Positions 26,059 to 34,047 of a DNA stretch of 53,231 bases are shown piece by piece. The DNA comes from an uncultured Collinsella sp. (GTDB lineage Bacteria > Actinomycetota > Coriobacteriia > Coriobacteriales > Coriobacteriaceae): NCBI GenBank assembly GCA_900542825.1, contig UQOY01000013.1:1-53231 (forward strand). The letters are read 5' to 3'. The notes below the pieces were generated by a model. The model had not been told where the DNA came from and did no database searches. It was given only the letters and a program-made list of their open reading frames with translations. How positions within the stretch are numbered: position 1 is the stretch's first letter; every line of letters begins with the position of its first letter. A program made the translations under genes and the position numbers.

Positions 26059-27240
26059 TTACCCGCGCGGCTTGATTTTATCACGCAGCGACTTGAGGTT
26101 CTCCAGTGCCGCGTTAAGCGTCTCGTCTCGCTTGGCAAAGTGGAAACGAATCAGATGGTTGACGGGCTCGCGGAAGAAGCTCGAACCGGGCACGGCACCC
26201 ACGCCCACCTTAGACGCGAGGTCCTCGCAGAATTCGAGGTCGCTGTCATAGCCAAACTCAGAGATGTCCATCATGACGTAGTAAGCGCCCTGCGGCACGT
26301 TGTGTTCAAGACCGATGCTATCGAGCCCCTGGCAGAACAGGTCGCGCTTGGCGGTGTAGAGGTCGAGGACCTCCTGGTAATAGCTGTCGTCGAAGTTGAG
26401 GGCGGTGACGACGGCTTCCTGCAGGGGAGCGGCGGCACCCACGGTGAGGAAGTCGTGGACCTTCTTGATGCGCTCGGTGATCTGCGCCGGGGCAATGGTG
26501 TAGCCCAGACGCCAGCCGGTGATGGAGTACGTCTTGGACAGCGAGCTGCAGCTGATGGTCCGCTCGAACATGCCGGGCAGCGTGGCCATATAGACGTGCT
26601 CGTGGGGCGCGTAGACGATGTGCTCGTACACCTCGTCGGTGATGCAGTAGGCATCGTACTTTTTGCAGAGGTCGGCGATAAAGGTGAGCTCATCGTGCGT
26701 AAAGACCTTGCCGCAGGGGTTGGAAGGGTTGCACAGGACGATGGCCTTGGGGTCGTTGTCGCGGAAGGCCGCCTCGAGGACCTCGCGATCGAAGTCGAAC
26801 GTGGGCGGGTTGAGCGGCACATAGATGGGCTCAGCGCCCGAGAGAATCGTGTCGGCGCCGTAGTTCTCGTAGAACGGCGAGAAGATGACGACCTTGTCGC
26901 CGGGGTTCGTGACCGTCATCATGGCGGCCATCATGGCCTCGGTGGAGCCGCAGGTGACCACGATATTCTGGTTGGGGTCGACCGGCATGCCCATAAAGTG
27001 CTCCTGCTTGGCGGCGAGGGCCTCGCGCATGGCCTGGGAGCCCCAGGTGATGGAGTACTGGTGGTAGAGCGGCTTAGGGTTGGTGGCGATGGTGCTGAGG
27101 CTGTTGAGCAGCTGCGCCGGGGGATCGAAGTCGGGGAAGCCCTGCGAGAGATTGACGGCGTCGTACTTATTGGAGATGCGTGTCATGCGGCGGATGACCG
27201 AATCGGTAAATCTCGCCGTGCGGTTGGAGAGTTCTTTCAT
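26059..27240 (-). CDS. class I/II PLP-dependent aminotransferase
   Basis: Fold-type I aminotransferase of 393 residues. PLP contacts are visible: CGSTEAMMAA (98-107), NPSNPCGKVF (171-180), TDEVYEH (201-207) with the Asp that binds the pyridine N, the Schiff-base lysine K236 in SSLSKTYSITGWRLGY, and a C-terminal Arg in LIRFHFAK. The opening (LSQGFPDFDPP) resembles kynurenine/methionine and aromatic aminotransferases more than aspartate aminotransferase. The amino donor is not determinable. ATG 27240 has GAAAGG 6 nt upstream. Monocistronic, divergent from the tRNA-His/tRNA-Lys pair. Confidence 0.92.
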   Translation of the reverse strand: MKELSNRTARFTDSVIRRMTRISNKYDAVNLSQGFPDFDPPAQLLNSLSTIATNPKPLYHQYSITWGSQAMREALAAKQEHFMGMPVDPNQNIVVTCGSTEAMMAAMMTVTNPGDKVVIFSPFYENYGADTILSGAEPIYVPLNPPTFDFDREVLEAAFRDNDPKAIVLCNPSNPCGKVFTHDELTFIADLCKKYDAYCITDEVYEHIVYAPHEHVYMATLPGMFERTISCSSLSKTYSITGWRLGYTIAPAQITERIKKVHDFLTVGAAAPLQEAVVTALNFDDSYYQEVLDLYTAKRDLFCQGLDSIGLEHNVPQGAYYVMMDISEFGYDSDLEFCEDLASKVGVGAVPGSSFFREPVNHLIRFHFAKRDETLNAALENLKSLRDKIKPRG

Positions 27241-27350
27241 GCCGGTCCTTTCGAGGATTTGCAGTGGGGCAAGTTTACTCCTATGAAAAGGGTGGGAATT
27301 GCTCGAAACGCGCTCGAAAAACTCTTTTCAAAATTCTTGAAAATTGGGGC

Positions 27351-27379
27351 TTGCATCGCATGGCGTTCCTTGCAATAAT
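27351..27379 (+). promoter_or_regulatory. promoter of the tRNA-His/tRNA-Lys unit
   Basis: TTGCAT (27351-27356), 17-nt spacer, AATAAT (27374-27379); tRNA-His starts 27 nt later. Confidence 0.65.
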
Positions 27380-27405
27380 AGTCGAGCGCGAAGCGCACAG
27401 GACAC

Positions 27406-27483
27406 GGTGGGTGTAGCTCAGTTGGCTAGAGCGACGGGTTGTGGTCCCGTAGGTCGAGGGTTCGAGTCCCTTTACCCACCCCA
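27406..27483 (+). tRNA. tRNA-His (anticodon GTG)
   Basis: Acceptor GTGGGTG/TACCCAC, with the extra 5' G (27406) opposite discriminator C that marks tRNA-His. Anticodon loop TTGTGGT. CCA is encoded (27481-27483). Confidence 0.96.
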
Positions 27484-27505
27484 GTTCTTGCTTCGTGTTG
27501 ATATC

Positions 27506-27581
27506 GGGTCGTTAGCTCAGTTGGTAGAGCAGGGGACTCTTAATCCCAAGGTCCAGGGTTCGAACCCCTGACGGCCCACCA
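27506..27581 (+). tRNA. tRNA-Lys (anticodon CTT)
   Basis: Acceptor GGGTCGT/ACGGCCC, D arm GCTCAGTTGGTAGAGC, anticodon loop CTCTTAA, T arm with TTCGAAC, discriminator A and encoded CCA. Its last 17 nt plus AAG are repeated exactly at 27744-27763. Confidence 0.96.
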
Positions 27582-27594
27582 AAGCATGTTAAAG

Positions 27595-27623
27595 CGACTG
27601 GCTTCGGCTGGTCGTTTTTTTTT
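27595..27623 (+). terminator. terminator of the tRNA unit
   Basis: CGACTGGC TTCG GCTGGTCG followed by nine T. Confidence 0.9.
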
Positions 27624-27636
27624 GTTGACCTTTCAT

Positions 27637-27763
27637 GGGGTCGAACCCGAAAGGGCGCGGAGCTGAGAAAATGCGTAAGCATTTGCCAGCGCAGCGCGCA
27701 AGGCGCCTTGGCGCCGCAGCGGCCGCCTGCGCAGCAGGCTGACCCCCTGACGGCCCACCAAAG
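27637..27763 (+). repeat. duplicated tRNA-Lys 3' end interrupted by a structured insert (possible att scar)
   Basis: Bases 27744-27763, CCCCTGACGGCCCACCAAAG, exactly repeat the end of tRNA-Lys (27565-27584). About 95 nt before it, GGGGTCGAACCC (27637-27648) matches the tRNA T arm in 11 of 12 positions. Between them are stacked hairpins: CCC GAAA GGG, AAATGC GTAA GCATTT (both GNRA-type loops), GGCGCC TT GGCGCC and GCCTGC GCA GCAGGC. GGGGTC (27637-27642) and GACCCC (27741-27746) can close the whole. Duplicated tRNA 3' ends are the usual mark of integrase attachment sites, but no integrase is present. Confidence 0.65.
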
Positions 27764-27776
27764 TAACCCGGAATAT

Positions 27777-28637
27777 TTACAAATCGAGTCTACCCTGTGG
27801 ATCGGTAAAGCCGTCTGTACCCTCCTTGAGTTTCTTCTCGTCTGCCTTCACGCGGCGCTCGAGCTTCTTAGTGTCCTCGGCAGCCGGTAGATTTTCGGGG
27901 ATAATTCCGCGGTCGATGAGGCTGCCACGCACGCTTGTGTTGTTCTCGACGTGCTCTTGCTTGATCTGGTCTAGACCGTACAGGTCGTGTTCCTCGGCGT
28001 TGAAGGCCGTCATCGAGTTCGTTAGGTCCTTTGCTTTGATGAGAACATCGGCTAGCTTGTCCGCCAATGCCGCGCTCTTGTGCACACCAAGCTGCCGTTT
28101 CATGTCCGCCGTGCTTCTGCCGCCGAATAACGCCTCATCGCCCTTTGACTTGATGATTGCGAATCCTTTGGAGTCCACGCCTCGTTTGAACGCAATGCCC
28201 GAGAGCTGTTTCTCTGAATCGGATAGCGAGTGGCGCGCCTGCAAGCGCTGAATCTCTGCGAAGCGCTGCTCTATGAGCTCCTGACGGCGTGTCTGCACCG
28301 CGAAGTATGCCTGGGCGAGCGCGATTTCGGGCTTGTTTGGGTCTCCGTTTTGGGCGATTAAATAGCATGCGTAGCGCGTCAGTTTGAAATCTTTAACCGC
28401 GCGGGCGGCGACACCGGCAGTTACCATTTTCGTGGTGTCACGAAAATGGGAATCAACTGGGGTTTTGTTTGATTCGCATGAGACTTTTGCCCTCTTAACA
28501 ACTTCGGCGAAGTTCTCCCAACGCGTGTACCCCATGGGTTCCATTAAATCTCGTGCGAGCCAATACTCAACTCCGTCTTCCACACGGGCGTAGCTATCAA
28601 GTTTGACGCGCCACTTTTCGATATCCCTGCTGTCCAT
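27777..28637 (-). CDS. dinD: DNA-damage-inducible protein D (DinD)
   Basis: DinD family, 286 residues (E. coli DinD 274). The N-terminal half resembles the BRO-N fold (EYWLARDLMEPMGYTRWENF, then KLTRYACYLIAQNGDP), as expected. E. coli DinD is SOS-induced and interferes with RecA filaments; that role is known for the family and not shown here. No convincing LexA box is visible upstream. ATG 28637 has AGAGGAAG 6 nt upstream. It lies just beyond the duplicated tRNA-Lys end and its base composition is lower in GC than its neighbours, which fits arrival with an integrated element now mostly lost. Confidence 0.88.
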   Translation of the reverse strand: MDSRDIEKWRVKLDSYARVEDGVEYWLARDLMEPMGYTRWENFAEVVKRAKVSCESNKTPVDSHFRDTTKMVTAGVAARAVKDFKLTRYACYLIAQNGDPNKPEIALAQAYFAVQTRRQELIEQRFAEIQRLQARHSLSDSEKQLSGIAFKRGVDSKGFAIIKSKGDEALFGGRSTADMKRQLGVHKSAALADKLADVLIKAKDLTNSMTAFNAEEHDLYGLDQIKQEHVENNTSVRGSLIDRGIIPENLPAAEDTKKLERRVKADEKKLKEGTDGFTDPQGRLDL

Positions 28638-28798
28638 ATCTCTTCCTCTCTGGTCTGTTGTCTGCACGGGCTTTGTCCTCTCTATATTCAGAATAATGAT
28701 ACGCAGTCGTGCGGACACCAATGAACCCCGTGTTGCTTCTAGTTCACGTGGCCGATAGATATCGATAAGTTGTGTTCTGTTTTGGATAGGGGCTCAGC

Positions 28799-30325
28799 CT
28801 AGTCCGCTCGATAGTGCGATCCTAGGCTTTCAGTCCGTTTGCGCATGGCTTTGACCATCTCCGCAGCCAGCTGAATTTGCGACTGTAGGCGGGCAAGGGC
28901 CGCGATTTCGCTGTCATTGCCGTGCGGCTTATGCAGCGACGTCGCCTCGTCTTGTAGGCTTTTAAGCTCTTGAAGCGCCTCGGATAGGCCTGGATCGGTC
29001 CTGTCGATCATGCAGTAGGTACTCATCGTGTGCTTGAGACTGCGGGTCAGACGTTCGGCGTCTACTGTTGCGATGCCATGCTGGGGGAGGGCGGTATCCG
29101 CCGGTGCGGCCGCCTTGGGAGTGTCCAGTGCTGCTCGAGCCGCTGATGCGCCCGCGATACGCCCGAATACGATGCCATTGGCGCTCGACAGGCCTCCGAT
29201 GCGGTCGGCGCCGTGCATGCCGCCTGTTGCCTCGCCACAGGCGTAGAGACCCTCAACGCCCGTGTACGCGGTCTTGTCGATCTTGATGCCGCCGTTGGCC
29301 GCGTGGGCATACATCGCCACACGCATCTCGTCGCTCGGCGCGATGCCGTGCTCGTCTTGCAGCCAGGTGGCAAATGTCTGCACGAACTCGGGGACATTCT
29401 CTCGCGGGAAGTCGTAGTGGAGCGCCAGACCTTCGGCACCCGCTTGATCGATGGCAAGATCGATGGCGCGAGAAGGTAGGCGCGAAGTGAAGGGACCATA
29501 TCCTGAGCGGTGCTCAAGCAGATCGTCTAACTTTTCGTTGGCACTGTCGTCCGGTTGGTCGAACTTGACGTAGCGCCAGGTTTTCTCGTTAAAGACCAGG
29601 TTGCGCTTGGGCTCAATGAAGCCGGGCATCATCTGCATGAACTCTATATTGGTAAGGGATGCGCCGTGCGATTGTGCGATGGCCTGCGAGGAACTGAGTA
29701 CATCGGCCGAAGTGAGGCTGCGCTCGAACAGGCCGCCCGTGCCGCCCGCAGCGATGATAGTGGCCTTTGCTGTAAAGGTCACGATGCGCTCGTCTGTTTG
29801 GTTGTAGAGCACGGCGCCGACAATCTTACCGGATGTGTCTTCAACAAGATCGATAAGCTCGTGGCGGGGGAGTAGGCGAATGCCGAGCGACTCGATCTGG
29901 GCCGTACACGCGTCTTCGAGGGGCCTGCGGGTGAGGCCGCGCCACATACGCGTCTTATGGTCAAAGCAGGGGATAAATTGCTTTTGCTGGGCGCTCTCGG
30001 CGCTTTGTGGGCACTGGAGTTCTACGCCCAGATCCTGTTCGAGCCAGTCAATCGCTTGGGGAATGCCATGGACGAACGTCTGGACGAGCTCGGGGTCGGC
30101 AACGCCGCCGCCGACGGTCTGGATGGTGTCGATGAGGTCCTGTTCGTCGTCTTCGTCGACGGGGCCAATAAGGCCGAGGCCCCAGGTTCCCGGGAAGAAG
30201 CTCGACCCGCTCATGGTCTTGCCGGCGCTTGCGATGGCAACGGTCGCGCCCGTGCTTGCTGCTTCTATGGCGGCGCAAAGGCCAGCGATGCCCGATCCGA
30301 TTACCAGTACATCAGTTGATTCCAT
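28799..30325 (-). CDS. FAD-dependent oxidoreductase, fumarate reductase/aspartate oxidase flavoprotein type
   Basis: Flavoprotein of the FAD_binding_2 family, 508 residues. Near the N-terminus is the dinucleotide-binding loop GSGIAGLCAAIEAA, then SGSSFFPGTWGLG; later ATIIAAGGTGGLFERS and near the C-terminal third YACGEATGGMHGADRIGG, which contacts FAD in this family. The standard NadB signatures are not convincing and no haem-binding or Tat signal is seen, so a soluble oxidoreductase of unknown substrate is the safest call. ATG 30325 has AAAGGA 6 nt upstream. No nadA/nadC beside it, which argues against a dedicated aspartate oxidase. It shares direction with the GGGtGRT operon but a terminator separates them. 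Confidence 0.82.
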   Translation of the reverse strand: MESTDVLVIGSGIAGLCAAIEAASTGATVAIASAGKTMSGSSFFPGTWGLGLIGPVDEDDEQDLIDTIQTVGGGVADPELVQTFVHGIPQAIDWLEQDLGVELQCPQSAESAQQKQFIPCFDHKTRMWRGLTRRPLEDACTAQIESLGIRLLPRHELIDLVEDTSGKIVGAVLYNQTDERIVTFTAKATIIAAGGTGGLFERSLTSADVLSSSQAIAQSHGASLTNIEFMQMMPGFIEPKRNLVFNEKTWRYVKFDQPDDSANEKLDDLLEHRSGYGPFTSRLPSRAIDLAIDQAGAEGLALHYDFPRENVPEFVQTFATWLQDEHGIAPSDEMRVAMYAHAANGGIKIDKTAYTGVEGLYACGEATGGMHGADRIGGLSSANGIVFGRIAGASAARAALDTPKAAAPADTALPQHGIATVDAERLTRSLKHTMSTYCMIDRTDPGLSEALQELKSLQDEATSLHKPHGNDSEIAALARLQSQIQLAAEMVKAMRKRTESLGSHYRAD

Positions 30326-30504
30326 GGGATTCCTTTCTCGTTCGCGCATTGTCGCATGGGTGATCGGCAAAGGTATCGCAAAGATTGGATAAATCGGCAA
30401 AGGGCAAATATGGCACGTGGACGTTAGGGGCGCTTGGCGGCTCCTTCTTATCACACTTCATGTTGCATCAGAACTGATATATCGTATCTCGAACGTTTTA
30501 TGGC

Positions 30505-30542
30505 AACAAAAAAGAGCCGCCACCCGGGTGGGTAGCGGCTCT
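30505..30542 (-). terminator. terminator of the NifU-like/GGGtGRT operon
   Basis: On the minus strand AGAGCCGC pairs with GCGGCTCT around an ACCC/GGGT core, followed by six T. Confidence 0.85.
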
Positions 30543-30576
30543 AAAGCTCAACTATATGAGCATCGCGCGGGCGCGA

Positions 30577-31581
30577 TTAGGCCTTGAGGGCCTCCTCGAC
30601 GGCGACAGCGCAGGCGACGGTGGCACCGACCATGGGGTTGTTGCCCATGCCGATGAGACCCATCATGTCGACGTGCGCAGGCACGGAGGAAGAACCGGCG
30701 AACTGGGCGTCGGAGTGCATACGGCCCATGGTGTCGGTCATGCCGTAAGAGGCAGGGCCTGCGCCCATGTTGTCCGGGTGCAGGGTACGGCCAGTGCCGC
30801 CACCAGAAGCGACGGAGAAGTACTTCTTGCCAGCCTCGAGGCGCTCCTTCTTGTAGGTGCCAGCGACGGGGTGCTGGAAGCGCGTCGGGTTGGTGGAGTT
30901 GCCGGTAATCGAGATGTCGACGTTCTCGTGCCACATGATGGCAACGCCCTCGCGGACGTCGTCGGCGCCGTAGCAGTTGACGGCGGCGCGGGGACCATCG
31001 GAGTAGGGGATGGTCTCGACGACCTTGAGCTCGCCCGTGAAGTAGTCGAACTGGGTCTTCACGTAGGTGAAGCCGTTGATGCGGGCGATGATCTGAGCGG
31101 CGTCCTTGCCCAGACCGTTGAGGATAACGCGCAGCGGCTTCTTGCGAGCCTTGTTGGCGTTCAGAGCCAGGCCGATAGCGCCCTCAGCGGCAGCGAAGGA
31201 CTCATGGCCAGCCAGGAAGGCGAAGCACTCGGTGTCGTCGGAGAGCAGCATAGCGCCCAGGTTGCCGTGGCCCAGACCGACCTTGCGGTCCTCGGCGACG
31301 GAGCCGGGAACGGTGAAGGCCTGGATGCCCTCGCCGATGATGGCGGCAGCCTCAGAAGCGGTCTTGGCGCCACGCTTGACAGCGAGAGCGCAGCCGAGGG
31401 TGTAGGCCCACTCGGCGTTCTGGAAGGCGATGGACTGGGTGTTGTTGACGATCTCACGCGGGTTGAAGCCCTTGTCGGTGCAGATCTGCAGAGCTTCCTC
31501 GAGGGAGGCGATGCCGTTGTCGGCGAGGCACTTGTTGATCTTGTCAGCGCGGCGCTCGTAACCTTCGAACGTAACAGTCAT
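30577..31581 (-). CDS. GGGtGRT protein
   Basis: Member of the GGGtGRT family (named for its motif), whose biochemical role is unknown. The 334 residues carry GGGTGRT at 260-266 followed by LHPDNMGAGPASYGMTDT; other conserved-looking stretches are VGLGHGNLGAMLL and WHENVDISITGNSTNP. No signal peptide or membrane segment, so cytoplasmic. Codon use is extremely biased, with almost uniform choice of C/G-ending codons, as in very highly expressed genes. The NifU-like gene lies 18 nt upstream, and a ribosome binding site (GGGAGGGAA) sits before ATG 31581. The stable pairing suggests a joint role, perhaps around an Fe-S cluster. Confidence 0.88.
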   Translation of the reverse strand: MTVTFEGYERRADKINKCLADNGIASLEEALQICTDKGFNPREIVNNTQSIAFQNAEWAYTLGCALAVKRGAKTASEAAAIIGEGIQAFTVPGSVAEDRKVGLGHGNLGAMLLSDDTECFAFLAGHESFAAAEGAIGLALNANKARKKPLRVILNGLGKDAAQIIARINGFTYVKTQFDYFTGELKVVETIPYSDGPRAAVNCYGADDVREGVAIMWHENVDISITGNSTNPTRFQHPVAGTYKKERLEAGKKYFSVASGGGTGRTLHPDNMGAGPASYGMTDTMGRMHSDAQFAGSSSVPAHVDMMGLIGMGNNPMVGATVACAVAVEEALKA

Positions 31582-31599
31582 AGTTATTTCCCTCCCTTT

Positions 31600-32334
31600 C
31601 TACTCGTGAACCGGGAACACGCTGGCGACGGAGTGAGTCTCCTCGTCGGTGCGCGGGTCGATGTACTTGGCAGCGTTCTCCCACTGACCATAGTGGCCCA
31701 TAGCGCCAGCGATGGCCTCCTCGGGGGTCTTGCCGGCCTTGACGGCGTCGGTGAACTTGCCGAGGTTCAGGAACTCGAACGCGATGATCTCGTTCTTGTC
31801 GTTGAGAGCCATGCGGGTGACGTAGCCCTGAGCGAGCTCGAGGTAACGAGCGCCCTTGGCCTTGGTGCCGAACATGGTGCCGACCTGGGAGCGAAGGCCC
31901 TTGCCGAGGTCGTCGAGGGAGGCGCCCACGGGCAGGCCGCCCTCGGAGAACGCGGTCTGGCTGCGGCCGTAAACGATCTGCAGGAAGATCTCGCGCATAG
32001 CAACGTTGATGGCGTCGCAGACGAGGTCGGTGTTGAGGGCCTCGAGGATGGTCTTGCCGGGAAGGATCTCGGAAGCCATGGCGGCAGAGTGGGTCATGCC
32101 CGAGCAGCCGATGGTCTCAACGAGGGCCTCCTCGATGATGCCGTCCTTGACGTTCAGCGTGAGCTTGCAGGCGCCCTGCTGAGGTGCGCACCAACCCACA
32201 CCGTGCGTAAGACCGGAGATGTCGGAAATCTCCTTAGCCTGGACCCACTTGCCCTCCTCGGGGATGGGTGCGGGGCCGTGGTATGCACCCTTGGCAACGG
32301 GGCACATGTTCTCCACTTCCTGTGAGTACTGCAT
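31600..32334 (-). CDS. NifU-like Fe-S scaffold protein paired with GGGtGRT
   Basis: 244 residues with a NifU/IscU-like N-terminal part. Candidate cluster ligands are C49 (GVGWCAP), C77 (TIGCSGMTH, aligning with the GCGAA/S motif of IscU) and C106 (LVCDAI), plus C11 and C56. The remaining ~120 residues (FGRSQTAF-like onwards) are not found in IscU/SufU and seem special to this group. It differs clearly from the true SufU at 33625, so the organism has two scaffold-like proteins. ATG 32334 has GGAGAGG 5 nt upstream. First gene of a two-gene operon with GGGtGRT; codon bias shows strong expression. Confidence 0.82.
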   Translation of the reverse strand: MQYSQEVENMCPVAKGAYHGPAPIPEEGKWVQAKEISDISGLTHGVGWCAPQQGACKLTLNVKDGIIEEALVETIGCSGMTHSAAMASEILPGKTILEALNTDLVCDAINVAMREIFLQIVYGRSQTAFSEGGLPVGASLDDLGKGLRSQVGTMFGTKAKGARYLELAQGYVTRMALNDKNEIIAFEFLNLGKFTDAVKAGKTPEEAIAGAMGHYGQWENAAKYIDPRTDEETHSVASVFPVHE

Positions 32335-32664
32335 GCCTCTCCTCTCTATCGTGTTGGCGTCCCGTCTGGGGGTCGTGGCTGGTGTTTACCGGTCGACCCT
32401 TCGAAAGGGACATGACATGCAACCCCTATAATACCGCGAAATGCACGGAATATTCGGCGAACGGCTCAGTTTTCGTAGCGAGAAGCGCGGAACTTTCAAT
32501 TGAAACGATTTAACCAGACTGTTTGCTGTTCTGCGGTTCGTTGAAGGGGGTCGGTTCTGGTCAAGCTTTTGGCAAGGCTGCGTTGCCTGACCTGTTGATA
32601 TGTAGCCGTTCGCCGTCGGTTTGCCGCCTTTTACCGTCGACGGGTGCCATTTTGCGTGAATGTT
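32335..32664. other. divergent intergenic region
   Basis: Carries the promoters of the NifU-like operon and the RAYT gene. A TATAAT (plus, 32427-32432), overlapping TATTAT on the minus strand, is a plausible -10 for the operon but has no good -35. No gene supported. Confidence 0.4.
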
Positions 32665-32693
32665 TTGATGGCACGTTTCAATCTTGTTGTATT
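32665..32693 (+). promoter_or_regulatory. candidate promoter of the RAYT gene
   Basis: TTGATG (32665-32670), 17-nt spacer, TGTATT (32688-32693). Confidence 0.35.
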
Positions 32694-32726
32694 GGATGGT
32701 AAGCAGATCCCGGCGAAGGGAGCGCC

Positions 32727-33536
32727 GTGCAGCGCGTTTGGAAATCGATCACCGGTTTTTACCATGTTTGTGCCCGCGGTATGGGCGGGCAGCTGATCTT
32801 TGAGAGCGACGAGGACCGGTGGGAGTTTTTGGGGCTGATGCGCGACTGCTGCCGCGATGCCCAGTTGACGATTGTGGCGTGGTGTCTCATGGGTGACTAC
32901 GTGGATCTGGTGCTTTTGGATTATGAGGACGAAATGAGCGCAGCCATGCAACGGCTACTGTTGACGTATGCTCGTCGGTTCAATAAGCGCACTGGGCGCG
33001 TGGGCTGTCTGTTTCGTGAACGTTTTGAGCGCCGCTCGCTCGATACCGACTGGCAGGTGATGGAGGCTATTCGCTCTGTGCACGCCGATCCGCAGGAGGC
33101 GGGCATGAGCCTAATCGAGCGTTATCCCTGGAGCAGCTTTGCGGAGCATCTACGCGCCTACGACAGCGATGCGGCCGAGGCCGCGAGAGGATTTTCCGAT
33201 CCTTCTTGCGTGCTTGAGCTTTTTGGTTCTGCCGAGGGCTTTATTGCCCATTCGCTTTCGACGCCCGACGGCGGCGAGCCAACGCTGTGCGATATGAAAG
33301 AGACGGAGTGGGAATGCCACGCCTTTGCCGACAAGTTGGCGGAGAGCCTCGGGGTTTCGCTCCACGGGGTTAAAGCCGCGCCGCCGGCGCAGCGCGATAC
33401 CGTTATCGTTGGATTACACGATGCCGGTTTCACGGTGCGCCAGATTGAGCGCTATGCCGGGATTGGCAAAAGTACCGTCTCTCGTATTGTGCGTGCTTAT
33501 GCGCAGGTGGACGCGCAGGCCGAGGGCTCGAAATAA
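32727..33536 (+). CDS. RAYT (Y1 transposase-like) with altered HUH motif
   Basis: REP-associated tyrosine transposase relative, 269 residues. The N-terminal fold is clear (TGFYHVCARGMGGQ, LIFESDEDR). At 52-61 the family has the pattern WCLMPNHVHL; here it is WCLMGDYVDL, so both metal-binding histidines are replaced (Tyr58, Asp60). The helix with the catalytic tyrosine is kept (Y81 in LLTYARRFNKRTG), as is the LFRERFE segment. A C-terminal helix-turn-helix follows (about 232-258, AGFTVRQIERYAGIGKSTVS). GTG 32727 has AAGGGAG 6 nt upstream. It is a full-length, undamaged frame with neighbour-like codon use, suggesting it is maintained. Likely binds REP-like DNA but probably cannot cut it. Confidence 0.82.
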   Translation: MQRVWKSITGFYHVCARGMGGQLIFESDEDRWEFLGLMRDCCRDAQLTIVAWCLMGDYVDLVLLDYEDEMSAAMQRLLLTYARRFNKRTGRVGCLFRERFERRSLDTDWQVMEAIRSVHADPQEAGMSLIERYPWSSFAEHLRAYDSDAAEAARGFSDPSCVLELFGSAEGFIAHSLSTPDGGEPTLCDMKETEWECHAFADKLAESLGVSLHGVKAAPPAQRDTVIVGLHDAGFTVRQIERYAGIGKSTVSRIVRAYAQVDAQAEGSK

Positions 33537-33551
33537 AGGCAGAAAAGAAAA

Positions 33552-33584
33552 TGGCCGAATCGCGAAAGTTAAGCGATTCGGCCA
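33552..33584. terminator. palindrome between the RAYT gene and sufU
   Basis: TGGCCGAATCGC/GCGATTCGGCCA perfect 12-bp stem, 9-nt loop, between convergent genes; T runs flank it weakly. Confidence 0.6.
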
Positions 33585-33624
33585 ACAGAATTCTTCAGAT
33601 TTGAGACAACTATTACTGATTATT

Positions 33625-34047
33625 TTATCCCGTGAGCATGCCGTCGAGGGTGCGCCAAGCGAGCTCGGCGCATTTGACGCGGGCGGGCATGTGCGAGATG
33701 TCCTGGAGCTGGGCGGCTTCGTCCAAGTCTTCCAGGTCTTCCTCGGAGAGCTGCTCGCCGCGGATCATGGCGAGGAAGAGCTCCGCCAGGCGGCGAGCCT
33801 CCTCGACCGTCTCACCGGTGATGAGGTCGGCCATGATGTCGGCGCTTGCCTGGCTGATGGCGCAGCCGTGGCCGGTAAAGGAGGCCTCCTCGATCACGTT
33901 GTTCTCGACACGTAGCTGCAAGGTGAGCTCGTCGCCGCAGCTGGGGTTGATGCCGTCGTGCTCGTGCGTGGGAGCATCCATCTCGTACTTATAGTCGGGG
34001 TGCGAGTTGTGCTCCATAAATGTGGTGGAGGTGTACAGATTACCCAT
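33625..34047 (-). CDS. sufU: Fe-S scaffold/sulfur transfer protein SufU
   Basis: Zinc-containing sulfurtransferase that takes persulfide from SufS for Fe-S assembly. The 140 residues have the ligand set C37 and D39 (NPSCGDE), C62 (GHGCAIS) and C126 (RVKCAEL), with the SufU-type insertion between them that IscU lacks. ATG 34047 lies inside the end of sufS (8-nt overlap), so the two are translationally coupled. Last gene of the suf operon. Confidence 0.95.
   Translation of the reverse strand: MGNLYTSTTFMEHNSHPDYKYEMDAPTHEHDGINPSCGDELTLQLRVENNVIEEASFTGHGCAISQASADIMADLITGETVEEARRLAELFLAMIRGEQLSEEDLEDLDEAAQLQDISHMPARVKCAELAWRTLDGMLTG

Noticed and set aside
26032..27378. Long plus-strand open frame opposite the aminotransferase
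   Set aside because: Antisense image of a clearly recognised gene.
28638..28800. LexA/SOS box upstream of dinD
   Set aside because: No good match to GAAC-N4-GTTC or CTGT-N8-ACAG.
30556..32325. Long plus-strand open frame opposite the NifU-like/GGGtGRT operon
   Set aside because: Spans two real genes antisense and arises from their extreme codon bias; no start signal.
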